A DNA stretch of 64,000 nt from Streptomyces sp. TRM68367. Lineage in GTDB: Bacteria > Actinomycetota > Actinomycetes > Streptomycetales > Streptomycetaceae. The translations under genes were made by a program, and so were the position numbers. Under the pieces are notes generated by a model, which worked only from the letters and a program-made list of their open reading frames with translations, searched no databases and was not told the origin of the DNA. Position 1 is the stretch's first letter; the number at the start of each line of letters is the position of its first letter. The DNA lies in the NCBI RefSeq assembly GCF_014495685.1, contig NZ_JACTVI010000001.1, positions 36,054 to 100,053 on the forward strand. The letters run 5' to 3'. Positions 32,194 through 42,968 of the stretch are shown in pieces.

Positions 32194-32214
32194 GGATCAG
32201 GGTAGGGTGGCCGC

Positions 32215-32793
32215 ATGGGACACCGTGAGGATCTGCTGGAGGGCGCCAAGCGCTGCCTGCTGGCCAAGGGCTTCGTACGCACGACCGCGCGCGACATCGT
32301 CAAGGAGTCGGGGACCAACCTGGCGTCGATCGGCTACCACTACGGCTCGAAGGACGCGTTGCTGGCCCAGGCGTACGTGGCGCTGGTAGCGGAGATGGGC
32401 GACGCCTTCGAGGGTGACGGGACCGCCGAGAGTTCGACCGAGCCCGGGTCGGTCGAGCGGTTCCAGGAGGTGTGGTCGAACATCATCGGCACCCTGCGCG
32501 AGCCGATGTGGCGCCTCAGCATGGAGGTCATCACCCTGGGCGACCAGCTGCCCGCCGTCCGGGACGAGCTGGCGCGGGCCCAGCGGGAGGCCGGGCGCGG
32601 ACTGATCCCGCTGCTCATGGGCGGGCGGGAGGAGGACGTGTCGGACGAGAGCGCGGACACCCTCGGCATGTTCTACATCACCCTGATGACCGGCCTCATC
32701 GCACAGTGGACCTTCGATCCGAAGACCGCGCCCGGCGGTGAGCAGCTCACCGAGGGACTCCGTCAGGTGATCGAGGCCGCTACGCGGCGATGA
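32215..32793 (+). CDS. TetR-family repressor of the divergent exporter
   Basis: A 192-residue regulator. The N-terminal helix-turn-helix is typical (GFVRTTARDIVKESGTNLAS, then GYHYGSKDALL at about 40-50). The rest is the helical ligand-binding and dimer domain (EVITLGDQLPAVRDELARAQ). Divergence from an MFS pump predicts that it represses the pump until a drug binds. TAGGGT at 32203-32208 lies 6 nt before the ATG, so a leaderless transcript is likely. Its last 14 bases overlap the end of the convergent ABC ATPase gene. Confidence 0.93.
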   Translation: MGHREDLLEGAKRCLLAKGFVRTTARDIVKESGTNLASIGYHYGSKDALLAQAYVALVAEMGDAFEGDGTAESSTEPGSVERFQEVWSNIIGTLREPMWRLSMEVITLGDQLPAVRDELARAQREAGRGLIPLLMGGREEDVSDESADTLGMFYITLMTGLIAQWTFDPKTAPGGEQLTEGLRQVIEAATRR

Positions 32794-33460
32794 CGCGTCC
32801 GTCGCGCATCTCGGCCACCCGGTCCGCGAAGTGCCGTACGACCGCCCGGTCGTGGCAGATGAACAGGTAGCCGAGGCCCAGGTCGTCCTGGAGGTCGACG
32901 AGCAGGTTCAGGACGCCGGCCCGGACCGACGGGTCGAGGGCGGAGACCGGTTCGTCGAGGATCAGCAGGCGCGGCTCGGACGCCAACGCGCGGGCGATTC
33001 CGGCGCGTTGGCACTGGCCGCCGGACAGCTCGTGCGGGTGGCGGGCGCCGTAGGCGGGATCCAGGCCGACCCGGTCGAGGAGTTCGGCGACGCGGGCTGG
33101 GCCCGTGGCCGGGTCCCAGCGGCCCTGGACCTTCAGGGGTTCGGCCACGGCGTCGCGGATGCGGTGCCGGGGGCTCAGCGACCCGTACGCGTCCTGGAAG
33201 ACGGGCTGCATGCGGGGGCGCAGCGGGCGCAGGTCGCGTTCCGGCAGGGTGGTCAACTCGCGGCCCTCGAAGCGGACTTCGCCGCTGTCAGGGCGGCGCA
33301 GCTGGAGCACCGCGAGGGCCGTGGTGGACTTGCCGCAGCCGGAGGGGCCGTTCAGGGCTAGGGTCTCGCCGGCGGCCAAGGCGAAGGAGACGCCGGCCAC
33401 GGCGGTGACCTGGCCGTAGCGGACGACCAGGTCACGGACGTCGAGCAGGGGATCACTCAT
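32780..33460 (-). CDS. Opp/Dpp-type ABC importer ATPase (DppF/OppF-like)
   Basis: A 226-residue ATPase: Walker A GPSGCGKSTTALAV (about 38-51), signature LSGGQCQRAGIARALA with a Cys after the Q, and Walker B LLILDEPVSALD. It is shorter than usual OppF because it lacks the C-terminal oligopeptide/dipeptide zinc-cluster extension. Last gene of the four-gene importer operon; its ATG overlaps the stop of the partner ATPase (ATGA, 33457-33460). It ends inside the tetR 3' end on the other strand. Confidence 0.9.
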   Translation of the reverse strand: MSDPLLDVRDLVVRYGQVTAVAGVSFALAAGETLALNGPSGCGKSTTALAVLQLRRPDSGEVRFEGRELTTLPERDLRPLRPRMQPVFQDAYGSLSPRHRIRDAVAEPLKVQGRWDPATGPARVAELLDRVGLDPAYGARHPHELSGGQCQRAGIARALASEPRLLILDEPVSALDPSVRAGVLNLLVDLQDDLGLGYLFICHDRAVVRHFADRVAEMRDGRVIAA

Positions 33461-34446
33461 GCGGGCTGCCGCTCCTCCTGGTGGAACAACTCGGTCGCCG
33501 GGTGCGGGAGGTCGGCCCAGTGGTGGCAGGCCACCAGCCGGCCGTCGGCGGCCGACGGCTCCGGCTCCGTGTGCCGGCATGCGTCGTCCGCGAGCGGGCA
33601 GCGCGGGGCGAAGGCGCAGCCCGCCGGGAGCGCGCCCGGGGCGGGCGGGGTGCCGCGCAGGGCGGGCAGGCGGCGGCCCGGCGGCGCGTGCTGCGGGAGC
33701 GAGGCCAGCAGACCGGCCGTGTAGGGAGCCCGGGGGCGGTCCAACACCGTCCCCGCCGGGCCGAGTTCGGCCAGCCGCCCGGCGTACATGACCAGCACGC
33801 GGTCCGCGTGGCCCGCGACGACGTCCATGTCGTGCGTGACGAGGACGAGCGCCGCGCCCACCGCCTCGCGCTGCTCGGCGAGCACCCGCAGCACCTGGTC
33901 CCGGCGTTCCTCGTCCAGCGCGGTGGTCGGCTCGTCGGCGACGACGACATCCGGGTCGTTGATCGTCGCCATGGCGATGACGGCGCGCTGCCGCATGCCG
34001 CCGGAGAACTCGTGCGGGTACGCCCGAGCCTTGCGGGCGGCGTCCGGGATGCCGACCCGGTCGAGCGCGGCGACCGCCCTGGTGCGGGCCTGGCTGCGGG
34101 AGACGCGGGCCACTGACCGTACGGCGGCGGTGAGCTGGTCGCCCACGGGGTGCACGGGGGAGAGCGCCGACAGCGCGTCCTGCGGGACGAGCGCGATACG
34201 GCGGCCGCGTTGTGCGGCCAGGTCGCTGTCGCCGCGCAGCAGGACGCTCCCGCTCACGGTCGCCTCGCGCGGCACCATCCCCAGCAGCGCCCGCGCCGTC
34301 AGGGACTTGCCCGCGCCCGACTCGCCGACGATCGCGAACACCTCACGCGGGCGGACGTCGAAGGACACGCCGCGCACGGCCTCCACCCCGTCGAAGGCGA
34401 TCCGCAGCTCGCGAACCGACAGCAGCGCCTCAGACTCCGGCTCCAA
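33457..34446 (-). CDS. Opp/Dpp-type ABC importer ATPase (DppD/OppD-like)
   Basis: A 329-residue ATPase with Walker A GESGAGKSLTARALLG (about 39-54), signature SGGMRQRAVIAMA, Walker B VVVADEPTTALD, and the C-terminal oligopeptide-type Cys cluster (CAFAPRCPLADDACRH). It starts at TTG 34446, supported by a strong AAGGAGG 6 nt upstream; no ATG or GTG in a suitable place competes. It overlaps the fused permease gene by 17 nt. Confidence 0.92.
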   Translation of the reverse strand: MEPESEALLSVRELRIAFDGVEAVRGVSFDVRPREVFAIVGESGAGKSLTARALLGMVPREATVSGSVLLRGDSDLAAQRGRRIALVPQDALSALSPVHPVGDQLTAAVRSVARVSRSQARTRAVAALDRVGIPDAARKARAYPHEFSGGMRQRAVIAMATINDPDVVVADEPTTALDEERRDQVLRVLAEQREAVGAALVLVTHDMDVVAGHADRVLVMYAGRLAELGPAGTVLDRPRAPYTAGLLASLPQHAPPGRRLPALRGTPPAPGALPAGCAFAPRCPLADDACRHTEPEPSAADGRLVACHHWADLPHPATELFHQEERQPA

Positions 34447-36214
34447 CGGGGGCCTCCTTCCTCACCGGACGGGTGACACGGCTGCCTCGCCGCTCCTTCC
34501 GCATGCCCCGGCCCTGCGCGTACGACGCCCCCGACACCGCGAGCCCGGCCAGCAGGGCGAGGGCGACGGCCGGGGCGAGGGCGGCCCAGGGGGCGCGTTC
34601 CACATAGGCGCGGGACTCGTCCAGCAGCAGGCCCCACTCGGGGGCGGGCGGCTGGGCGCCCAGGCCCAGGAAGCCCAGCGCGGCCAGGGCCAGCGCGATG
34701 CCGGGCAGCCGCAGCAGCGCGTGCCGGGCGACCGGGGCGGCCACCGACGGCAGGACGTGCCGGGTCAGGATCCACACCGGCGGTGCGCCGATGGCGCGCT
34801 GCGCGGTCAGGAACGACGACGCCCGCACCTCCTGCACCAGCGCCGCCGCGTGCGCGGCCAGCGGCGGCCAGGAGATCAGCGCGACCGCGAGGGCCGCGCC
34901 GCCGGTGCCGGGACCGGCCGCCGCCGCGACCAGGATGCCGACGATCACCGGAGGCAGCGCGTTGGCGAGGTCGGCCGCGCCCGCCGCGACCCCGGGCAGG
35001 AAGCCCAGCGCCAGCCCGACCAGCAGGCTCAGCAGGCATACGGCCGCCGCCGTGCCGACCGTCGAGGCGGCGCCGTGCCCGAGCCGGGCGAGCACGTCCC
35101 GGCCGAGGCCGTCGGTGCCCAGCGGGTGCGCCCAGGAAGGCGCGGCGAGGCGGGCGGTCGTGTTGACCGCGTACGGGTCGCGCAGCAGACCCCAGCCGAT
35201 GGTCACGGCGAGGCCGGCGAACAGCGTCACCGGGATCGCCGCGGGCGTGCGCACCGGGCGCAACGGCGGCAGGGCGAGCCCCGCGTCCCGCAGCGCCGGG
35301 CCCAGCAGGCGGCGCCGGACCAGCGCGGCCAGGGCGCCCGCCAGCAGGCCGAGGGCGAGCAGGGCGAGGACGGCGCCCTGGAGCAGCGGCAGGTCCTGCG
35401 ACTTGGCCGCGCCGAGCGCCGTACGGCCGATGCCCGGCACCGCGAACACGGTCTCCACGGCGACCGCGCCGCCGGTCAGTCCGACGGCGACCATCCCGAA
35501 CTGCGGGACCAGCGGCGGCAGGACGCGGCGCAGCGCGGCCGCCGAGATCCGGGCTCGGCTGACTCCTGCGCCGCGCCACAGCTCAGCCCACCGCTCCTCC
35601 AGCACGGCGGGCAGCGCGTCCGCGACCAGCCGGCCGAGCAGACCGCCCGCCGGGACGGCGAGGGCGAGGGCGGGCAGCACCATGTACTGCGGTCCCACCC
35701 AGCCCGAGGTCGGCAGCCATCCCAGCCACACCCCGAACGCCAGCAGCACGAGCGTGGCCAGCAGGAACTCCGGTACGGCGGCCAGCATCGCGGCGAACGC
35801 CCCGGCCGACGCCCGCCCCCGCACCAGCACGGGCGCGACGAGCGCGCAGGCCAGCAGCACCGCCACGGCGAGCGCGGCACCCATCAGCGCCAGTGACACC
35901 TGGAGCCCGGAGAGCACCGACGGCAGCACCTCGGTGCCCGACACCCACGAGGTCCCGAAGTCACCGCGCACCAGCCCGCCGGCCCAGTCCCCGAGCAGGG
36001 ACAGGGGACCGGCGTCCAGACCGAGGTCGCGCCGTACGGCGTCCAGGGCCTCCTTCGTCGGCTCCTGCTCGGCGGACCGGGCCCGCAGCACGGTCAGCGC
36101 CGGGTCCCGGCCGGAGAGCCAGGGCAGCAGGCCGACGGCGGCCACCACGGCGACCAGGCACAGCAGGCGGGTCAGCCCGGCGGCGCCCGCCGGCCGGCGT
36201 ATACGTGCGCTCAC
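34430..36214 (-). CDS. Fused two-domain permease (DppB-DppC in one chain)
   Basis: A 594-residue membrane protein that joins both permease halves of an Opp/Dpp-type importer. Residues 1 to about 295 match DppB: N-terminal helix, long periplasmic part with DFGTSWVSGTEVLPSVLSGL, and the EAA loop around WAELWRGAGVSRARISAAAL. Residues about 310-575 match DppC: HPLGTDGLGRDVLARLGHG, EAA loop SSFLTAQRAIGAPPVWILT. Normally these are separate genes. The start GTG 36214 overlaps the stop of the binding-protein gene (GTGA). No frameshift is seen; the linker is continuous hydrophobic sequence. Confidence 0.9.
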   Translation of the reverse strand: MSARIRRPAGAAGLTRLLCLVAVVAAVGLLPWLSGRDPALTVLRARSAEQEPTKEALDAVRRDLGLDAGPLSLLGDWAGGLVRGDFGTSWVSGTEVLPSVLSGLQVSLALMGAALAVAVLLACALVAPVLVRGRASAGAFAAMLAAVPEFLLATLVLLAFGVWLGWLPTSGWVGPQYMVLPALALAVPAGGLLGRLVADALPAVLEERWAELWRGAGVSRARISAAALRRVLPPLVPQFGMVAVGLTGGAVAVETVFAVPGIGRTALGAAKSQDLPLLQGAVLALLALGLLAGALAALVRRRLLGPALRDAGLALPPLRPVRTPAAIPVTLFAGLAVTIGWGLLRDPYAVNTTARLAAPSWAHPLGTDGLGRDVLARLGHGAASTVGTAAAVCLLSLLVGLALGFLPGVAAGAADLANALPPVIVGILVAAAAGPGTGGAALAVALISWPPLAAHAAALVQEVRASSFLTAQRAIGAPPVWILTRHVLPSVAAPVARHALLRLPGIALALAALGFLGLGAQPPAPEWGLLLDESRAYVERAPWAALAPAVALALLAGLAVSGASYAQGRGMRKERRGSRVTRPVRKEAPVGAGV

Positions 36215-37713
36215 TTGACGTAGGTGTCCGCGGTGACCAGCTCCCGCTCGCGCGGGTCGTGGGCCGCGCCGGTCACGCCCTCGGCGTCGCCCTGGATGAC
36301 CCGCTCGTGGAGCATCGGCACGGCCGCGTCGGTGCCGAGCACGGCGGCCTCGGCCTCGATGATGGCCTGGCGGCGCGGCTCACCGGTCCTGGTCTCGCCG
36401 GCCTTCCGCAGTGCCTTGTCCACGCCGTCGTTGGCGAGCTGGGAGATGTTGAAGGAGCCGTCGGAGGCGAAGTCGCTGTAGAGGTAGGCGGCCGGGTCAC
36501 CGGAGTCGAGGACGGTGGCGCGGGAGAGGACGAACGCGTCGAAGGCGCCCGCGAGGGCGTCGGACTCGATGTTGGCGTACTCGCGCACGTCCAGCTTCAC
36601 CTTGAACCCGGCCTTCTGGAGCTGCTGTTGCAGCGCGGCGGCGACCTCGGGCAGCTCGGCGCGATCGGTGAAGGTGCCGATGGTGATGGACTTGCCGTTG
36701 GGGTCACCGGCCCTGGCGCGCTGGACGGGCTTGCGCAGTTCGCCGGCCCACGGCAGCGCAGGCCCCAGCAGCCCCTGGGCGACGTCGGCGCGGCCCTCGT
36801 ACACGCCCTTCACGATCGACTCGGCGTCGATCGCCTCGCGGGCGGCGGCGCGCAGCGAGGCGTCCTTGAAGGCGCCGTTCCCGGTGTTCAGGTACAGCGT
36901 GTTGGTGCGCGGCATGGGCACCTCGGTGATCAGCTTCTCGTCGAGCAGCGCGGCCTGCGACACCGGGACCGCCTCGACGATGTCGGCCTCGCCGCTGCGC
37001 AGGGCGGCGGCACGGGCGGTGCCGTCCGGCACGAACTTCACGTCGATGCCGGGGGCCTTGGCCTTCCTGCCCCAGTAGCCGTCGTAGCGGTCCAGGATCG
37101 CGGAAGAGGTGCCGTTGACCTTGGTCAGCTCGAAGGGGCCGGTGCCGGCGCCGACAGGATCGACCGTCTTCCCCTTGTATGCCTTGGCGGCCAGGATCGA
37201 CAGCTGCGGGGAGCTGAGCCGCTGCGGGACCAGGGGGTCCTCGGTGGCGGTGGTGATGGTGACCGTGCCGGAGCCCTCGGCCTTCGCGGTCAGGTCGACG
37301 CCGTCCAGGATGCGGGGCTTGGGGGAGGCCTGGGTCGCCTTCGTGAGGGAGTTGACGGCCGTCTGCGCGGTGAGCTTCGTGCCGTCGTGGAAGGTGACGC
37401 CGTCGCGGAGGGTGAAGGTCCAGGTCCTGCCGGACTGCGCCCACTCGGTGGCGAGCGCGGGCTGGGCGTCGCCGTCCGCGTCCAGCTTCACCAGGGTCTG
37501 CGCCGTCGACCAGCGGGACAGCTTGAACGCGTCGTCGGACAGCGGCGACAGCCCCGAGCGGGGCGGCTGCATCATCGCGATGCGGACGCGCTTGCCGTCC
37601 CCTCCGGCGCCGTCCGCGGCGGACTCGCCGCCGGAGAAGCAGCCGGTGAGGAGGGCGCAGGCCGCGGTGAGGGCGGTGGCGGGTATCAGACGGCGGGCGG
37701 GGACGCGGCGCAC
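36211..37713 (-). CDS. Family-5 solute-binding lipoprotein (Opp/Nik/Cnt type)
   Basis: A 500-residue extracytoplasmic receptor of the importer. Lipoprotein signal with Cys25 (TAACALLTGC), then a Ser/Gly linker, and family-5 blocks (LVKLDADGDAQPALATEWAQ, WTFTLRDGVTFHDGTKLTA, GTGPFELTKV). GTG 37713 has GGAGAG 4 nt upstream; an upstream in-frame ATG (37815) is less likely because promoter elements lie in between. First gene of a tightly overlapping operon. Family-5 proteins bind peptides, nickel or metallophores; the Zur-like box upstream points toward metal, but the ligand is not evident from sequence. Confidence 0.92.
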   Translation of the reverse strand: MRRVPARRLIPATALTAACALLTGCFSGGESAADGAGGDGKRVRIAMMQPPRSGLSPLSDDAFKLSRWSTAQTLVKLDADGDAQPALATEWAQSGRTWTFTLRDGVTFHDGTKLTAQTAVNSLTKATQASPKPRILDGVDLTAKAEGSGTVTITTATEDPLVPQRLSSPQLSILAAKAYKGKTVDPVGAGTGPFELTKVNGTSSAILDRYDGYWGRKAKAPGIDVKFVPDGTARAAALRSGEADIVEAVPVSQAALLDEKLITEVPMPRTNTLYLNTGNGAFKDASLRAAAREAIDAESIVKGVYEGRADVAQGLLGPALPWAGELRKPVQRARAGDPNGKSITIGTFTDRAELPEVAAALQQQLQKAGFKVKLDVREYANIESDALAGAFDAFVLSRATVLDSGDPAAYLYSDFASDGSFNISQLANDGVDKALRKAGETRTGEPRRQAIIEAEAAVLGTDAAVPMLHERVIQGDAEGVTGAAHDPRERELVTADTYVK

Positions 37714-37774
37714 GGGACTCTCCGGATGGGGGCTGTCCAGCGATGGCTGGGTAAAGGGACGGTCAAGCGGTCGC

Positions 37775-37802
37775 AGATTAGCATGATGGTAATCATTTTC
37801 AA
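37775..37802 (-). promoter_or_regulatory. Promoter with overlapping Zur-like operator before the importer operon
   Basis: On the minus strand TTGAAA (37802-37797) and TAATCT (37780-37775), 16 bp apart, form a good -35/-10 pair. TGAAAATGATTACCA (37801-37787) covers the -35 and spacer and resembles the streptomycete/mycobacterial Zur box (TGAAAATSATTTTCA), matching the left half perfectly and five of seven in the right. Iron boxes of streptomycetes (TTAGGTTAGGCTAACC-like) look different. Confidence 0.6.
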
Positions 37803-37865
37803 TAATCTTCACCATGCCTCCCCGGCCGAGCGTGCGAAGGGCTCACGCCGAGACCGGCACGTCCG

Positions 37866-39233
37866 TCACAGCCGGTGTGCCTTGAGGGTCATGTGCAGCA
37901 GCAGGCGGTCCTCGCCGTCGTCGAGGTCCAGGCCCGTGAGCTGTTCGACGCGGGAGAGGCGGTAGTACAGGGTCTGGCGGTGGATGCCCAGCTCGGCAGC
38001 CGTGCGGCCGGCCTGGCCCGCGCAGTCGAGGTAGACCTCGGCGGTGCGGGCCAGCTCGTGTTGGGCGGGGGAGAGCAGGGACCCTACGACGGGGTCGCGG
38101 GCCGCGTCCGGGGACAGCGCGGTGAGCAGCCGGAACGGCCCGATGTCGGTCCACTCGGCGACCGGCCCGAACCGGGGCTCGGCCAGCGCCGCCCGCGCCG
38201 CCGCCGACGCCTCCCGCCAGGCCGCCCCCAGCTCGGCGAGCCCGACCCGCGGCACGGCGATACCGGCGGCGATCTCGGCGCCAGTGCCCGAATCTCCGGC
38301 CCCGCCGCTCCCGGCCCCGACGTTTCCGCTTCCGGTCCCGGCTCCTGCGCCCGCGCTCCTGCCTGCGGTTTCCGCCCCTCTGCTCCCGGCCCCGGCATCC
38401 GCGCCCCTACCCCCGCCCCCCGCTCTCTCACCACCCCCTGCTCCGCCCCCACCCTTGGCCTCCACCCCCGCCGCCCCCCGCCCCAGTTGCAGCAGCCGTC
38501 CCGCTGCCGCGGTCGCCGGGGTCAGGACGTCCGTCGAGCGGAGTCGCACCAGGAGGGACAGGCACTGGCCCGTCGGCCCCCAGGGGAGGGTGCACAGGGC
38601 AGTGGCGCCCGGGACCGTGCGAACCGAGGGGGCGTCGTCGGGGTCGGCCGAGGGCCAGGGGGCCACGCAGACCACCGTGTGGAGGCCGTCCGCGCGGGTG
38701 CCGAGGGCGGTGCGGAGCTCGGCGACGGCCATGTCCCGCTGCCAGTCCCGGTCCGCCGTGAGCACCGCGCGCAACTCACGGCTGAGGTCCGCCCCGTGCT
38801 GCACCTCGTCCGCGAGCAGCGCGCCGATGCGCGAGGTGACCTCCATGGCCGCCGCCAGCTGCCGCTCGCTCGGCCCCGGATCGTCGTCCAGGAGCCAGAC
38901 GTAGCCGAGGACGACACCCCGATGGCGTACCGGCAGGCAGATGCGTCCCCGGTACACGCCGGCCTCCGGGGTGCGCGGGATGCGCACGGGGCCGGTCGCG
39001 CGGGTGATGCCGAAGCCCTCGAACCAGGCGCGGACGGCGGACGTCGAGCGCCGGGTGAGGATCGAGCGGGTGCGCACCGGGTCCAGAGCCGACGGATCGA
39101 GGTCGCCCTCACTGTCATACGCACCGAAGGCGATCAGCTCGAAGTCGCGGTTCTCCAGCGTCGCCGGTGCGCCGAGCAGCTCCGACAGCTCGTCCACCAG
39201 CTCCTGGTAGTCACCCCTGTATTCGGACGTCAC
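37866..39233 (-). CDS. PucR/CdaR-type helix-turn-helix regulator, probable proline-catabolism regulator
   Basis: A 455-residue regulator, divergent from putB-pruA, so probably the proline-responsive activator (PutR-like). An N-terminal GAF-like sensor region (about 20-155) is followed by a GGDEF-like/CdaR middle and a C-terminal PucR helix-turn-helix ([20 protein letters not shown], then [10 protein letters not shown]). Between about residues 255 and 320 is a Gly/Ala/Ser-rich low-complexity linker. GTG 39233 has GGGAGA 8 nt upstream; ATGs at 39251 and 39272 are alternatives. A perfect GACAGCTGTC palindrome at 39301-39310 in the divergent region is a candidate site. Confidence 0.82.
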   Translation of the reverse strand: MTSEYRGDYQELVDELSELLGAPATLENRDFELIAFGAYDSEGDLDPSALDPVRTRSILTRRSTSAVRAWFEGFGITRATGPVRIPRTPEAGVYRGRICLPVRHRGVVLGYVWLLDDDPGPSERQLAAAMEVTSRIGALLADEVQHGADLSRELRAVLTADRDWQRDMAVAELRTALGTRADGLHTVVCVAPWPSADPDDAPSVRTVPGATALCTLPWGPTGQCLSLLVRLRSTDVLTPATAAAGRLLQLGRGAAGVEAKGGGGAGGGERAGGGGRGADAGAGSRGAETAGRSAGAGAGTGSGNVGAGSGGAGDSGTGAEIAAGIAVPRVGLAELGAAWREASAAARAALAEPRFGPVAEWTDIGPFRLLTALSPDAARDPVVGSLLSPAQHELARTAEVYLDCAGQAGRTAAELGIHRQTLYYRLSRVEQLTGLDLDDGEDRLLLHMTLKAHRL

Positions 39234-39414
39234 CGGGACATTCTCCCGCATGTTCCCGGCACGTTCATACATCTGTCTGAGATCTGCGGCACGGATGCGT
39301 GACAGCTGTCGATGGCCCCGGATCGGAGGGATCCTTAGGTTTCACGGTGGTTCTCCGTGCCGTACCCGCTACGTCGGGTGGCGGCCTTCTGCCATTGTTC
39401 TGTGGAGGTGCCCC

Positions 39415-40341
39415 GTGCTGGGTCCCGTGATTCTCGCCGCGTCGCGCAGCGACCGGATGCGACGCCTGGTGACGGCGGCTCCCGTGACCAGGCAGGTGGT
39501 CGATCGCTTCATCCCCGGGGAGACCGTCGACGAGATTGTCCCCGTCGTCGCGGACCTCACCGACCGCGGCCTGGAGCTGACGATGGACGTCGTCGGCGAG
39601 GACATCACCACCCCCGCACATGCCGCCGCCGCCCGGGACGCCTACCTGGAGCTGATCGACCGGCTCAAACCGCTGGATCTCGGCACGCGCGCCGAGATGT
39701 CGGTGAAGCTGTCGATGTTCGGGCAAGCCCTCCCCGACGGCCACGAACTGGCGCTGAAGAACGTCCGCGCGGTCGTCGAGGCCGCCGCCGGGATCGGCAC
39801 CACGGTCACCCTGGACGCGGAGGACCACACCACCCTCGACTCGATGTTCGCCATCCACGAGGAGCTGCGGAAGGACGTCCCGGACACCGGCTGTGTCATC
39901 CAGGCCTACCTCTTCCGCACCGAGGCCGACGCCCGCCGCCTCGCCGCGAACGGCAGCCGGGTCCGGCTGGTCAAGGGCGCGTACAAGGAGCCCGCGTCCG
40001 TCGCGTACCAGGACAAGCACGACACCGATCGGGCATACGTTCGCATCCTGAGGGCGTTGATGGAAGGAGAGGGGTACCCGATGATCGGGTCCCACGACCC
40101 GCGTCTGATCGCCCTCACCCAGGAGCTGGCCCGGCGTGCCGGGCGCAAGCTCGACGAGTACGAGTTCCAGATGCTGTACGGCATCCGGTCCGACGAGCAG
40201 CTCCGGCTGGCCGCCGAGGGGCACCGCGTGCGCGTGTACACCGCCTACGGCACCGACTGGTACGGCTACTTCATGCGGCGCCTGGCGGAGAAGCCCGCCA
40301 ACCTGCAGTTCTTCGCCCGCAGCATGATGACCAAGGGCTGA
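39415..40341 (+). CDS. putB: Proline dehydrogenase (short form)
   Basis: Oxidises proline to pyrroline-5-carboxylate with FAD. The 308-residue single-domain (monofunctional) form typical of Gram-positives: blocks LTMDVVGED, YLELIDRL, EMSVKLSMFGQALPDG, DAEDHTTLDSM, RLVKGAYKEP, MIGSHDPRL and EFQMLYGIRSDEQ, with the RRLAEKPANL end that binds substrate. GTG 39415 has GGAGG 7 nt upstream. It lies 41 nt before pruA in one operon, divergent from the PucR-type regulator. Confidence 0.95.
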   Translation: MLGPVILAASRSDRMRRLVTAAPVTRQVVDRFIPGETVDEIVPVVADLTDRGLELTMDVVGEDITTPAHAAAARDAYLELIDRLKPLDLGTRAEMSVKLSMFGQALPDGHELALKNVRAVVEAAAGIGTTVTLDAEDHTTLDSMFAIHEELRKDVPDTGCVIQAYLFRTEADARRLAANGSRVRLVKGAYKEPASVAYQDKHDTDRAYVRILRALMEGEGYPMIGSHDPRLIALTQELARRAGRKLDEYEFQMLYGIRSDEQLRLAAEGHRVRVYTAYGTDWYGYFMRRLAEKPANLQFFARSMMTKG

Positions 40342-40382
40342 GCCCGCAAGAACACCGCTCAAGACAAGGAGTACGGAACACC

Positions 40383-42014
<1,632 letters not shown>

Positions 42015-42028
42015 CCCCCGGCACACGC

Positions 42029-42069
42029 GCGGGCCAGGGCACCGTCCCAGGAGGGGCGCCCTGGCCCGC
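42029..42069 (+). terminator. pruA terminator
   Basis: Perfect 12-bp stem, arms 42029-42040 and 42058-42069, 17-nt loop, beginning 15 nt after the pruA stop. No U-run. Confidence 0.7.
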
Positions 42070-42098
42070 ACGCCTGTGCGGCGGGCAGAATTTCCGTC

Positions 42099-42968
42099 AT
42101 GACCTGGGCGGAGAGGGAGACGGTGACCGTGCCCGCCGACGACGGGGTGCGGCTGTGGGCGAGCCGGTCGGGACGCGGCGGGCAGCCGCTGGTGCTGTGC
42201 CACGGCGGGCCCGGACTGTGGGACATGTTCGACGACGTGGCGGGGCTGGTGGGTGATCTCGCCACGGTGATCCGCTGGGACCAGCGCGGGTGCGGGCGGT
42301 CCGAGCGGTGCGCCGGGCCGTGGACGAGCGAGCGGTTCGTGGCCGATCTGGACGCCGTACGGCGGCACTTCGGGCTGGAGCGGACGGCCCTGCTCGGCCA
42401 CTCCTGGGGAGCGCAGCTCGCCCTGTCGTACACGCTGGCCCACCCCGAGCGGGTCAGCGCGCTGATCTATGTGGCCGGCACCGGCATCGGTCCGGAGGCC
42501 GACTGGCACGGCGCGTACGAGGCGAACCTGCGCGACCGGCTCGGCGAGGATCCCGGACGGCTCGCCCGCTGGCGGGAGCTGACGGACCGCCCGCAGCTGT
42601 CCGACGAGGAGGAGCGGGAGCGCGCGGTCCTGCAGTGGTCCGTCGAGTTCGCGGACCGCGAGCGGGCGCCGGAGCGCGCCGCGCGCATGGCCGAGCCGTG
42701 GTTCGGCATCAACACCGAGTGCAACAAGGCCCTGGGCGCCGAGCGGAAGCGCACCTGGGGAACACCGGAGCTGTACGCCGCCTGCCGGTCGCTCGACCTG
42801 CCCGTGCTGATCGTCGACGGCGAGCGGGACATCCGCCCGCGCTCCGCCGTGGACTCCCTGGAGCGGGCCCTGCCGCGCGTGACCCGGGTGGTCCTGCCGG
42901 AGGCCGGGCATCTGCCGTGGGTGGAGGATCCGAAAGCGTTCCGGGAGGCCGTCGCGGGGGTGCTGTGA
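42099..42968 (+). CDS. Alpha/beta hydrolase, prolyl-iminopeptidase-like
   Basis: A 289-residue cytosolic hydrolase of the S33 type. The oxyanion segment CHGGPGLWDM, the DQRGCGRSE loop characteristic of proline iminopeptidases, the nucleophile elbow GHSWGAQLAL (Ser near 105), a late Asp (VDGERDIRP) and the His in EAGHLPWVED are all present. Prolyl iminopeptidase frees N-terminal proline from peptides, which would feed the adjacent putB-pruA; this link is inference. CAGAAT (42086-42091) lies 7 nt before the ATG, suggesting its own leaderless transcript. Confidence 0.85.
   Translation: MTWAERETVTVPADDGVRLWASRSGRGGQPLVLCHGGPGLWDMFDDVAGLVGDLATVIRWDQRGCGRSERCAGPWTSERFVADLDAVRRHFGLERTALLGHSWGAQLALSYTLAHPERVSALIYVAGTGIGPEADWHGAYEANLRDRLGEDPGRLARWRELTDRPQLSDEEERERAVLQWSVEFADRERAPERAARMAEPWFGINTECNKALGAERKRTWGTPELYAACRSLDLPVLIVDGERDIRPRSAVDSLERALPRVTRVVLPEAGHLPWVEDPKAFREAVAGVL

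Noticed and set aside
39301..39310. GACAGCTGTC as a definite PucR-regulator operator
   Set aside because: Ten-base palindromes occur by chance at this density; it is mentioned only as a candidate under the regulator.
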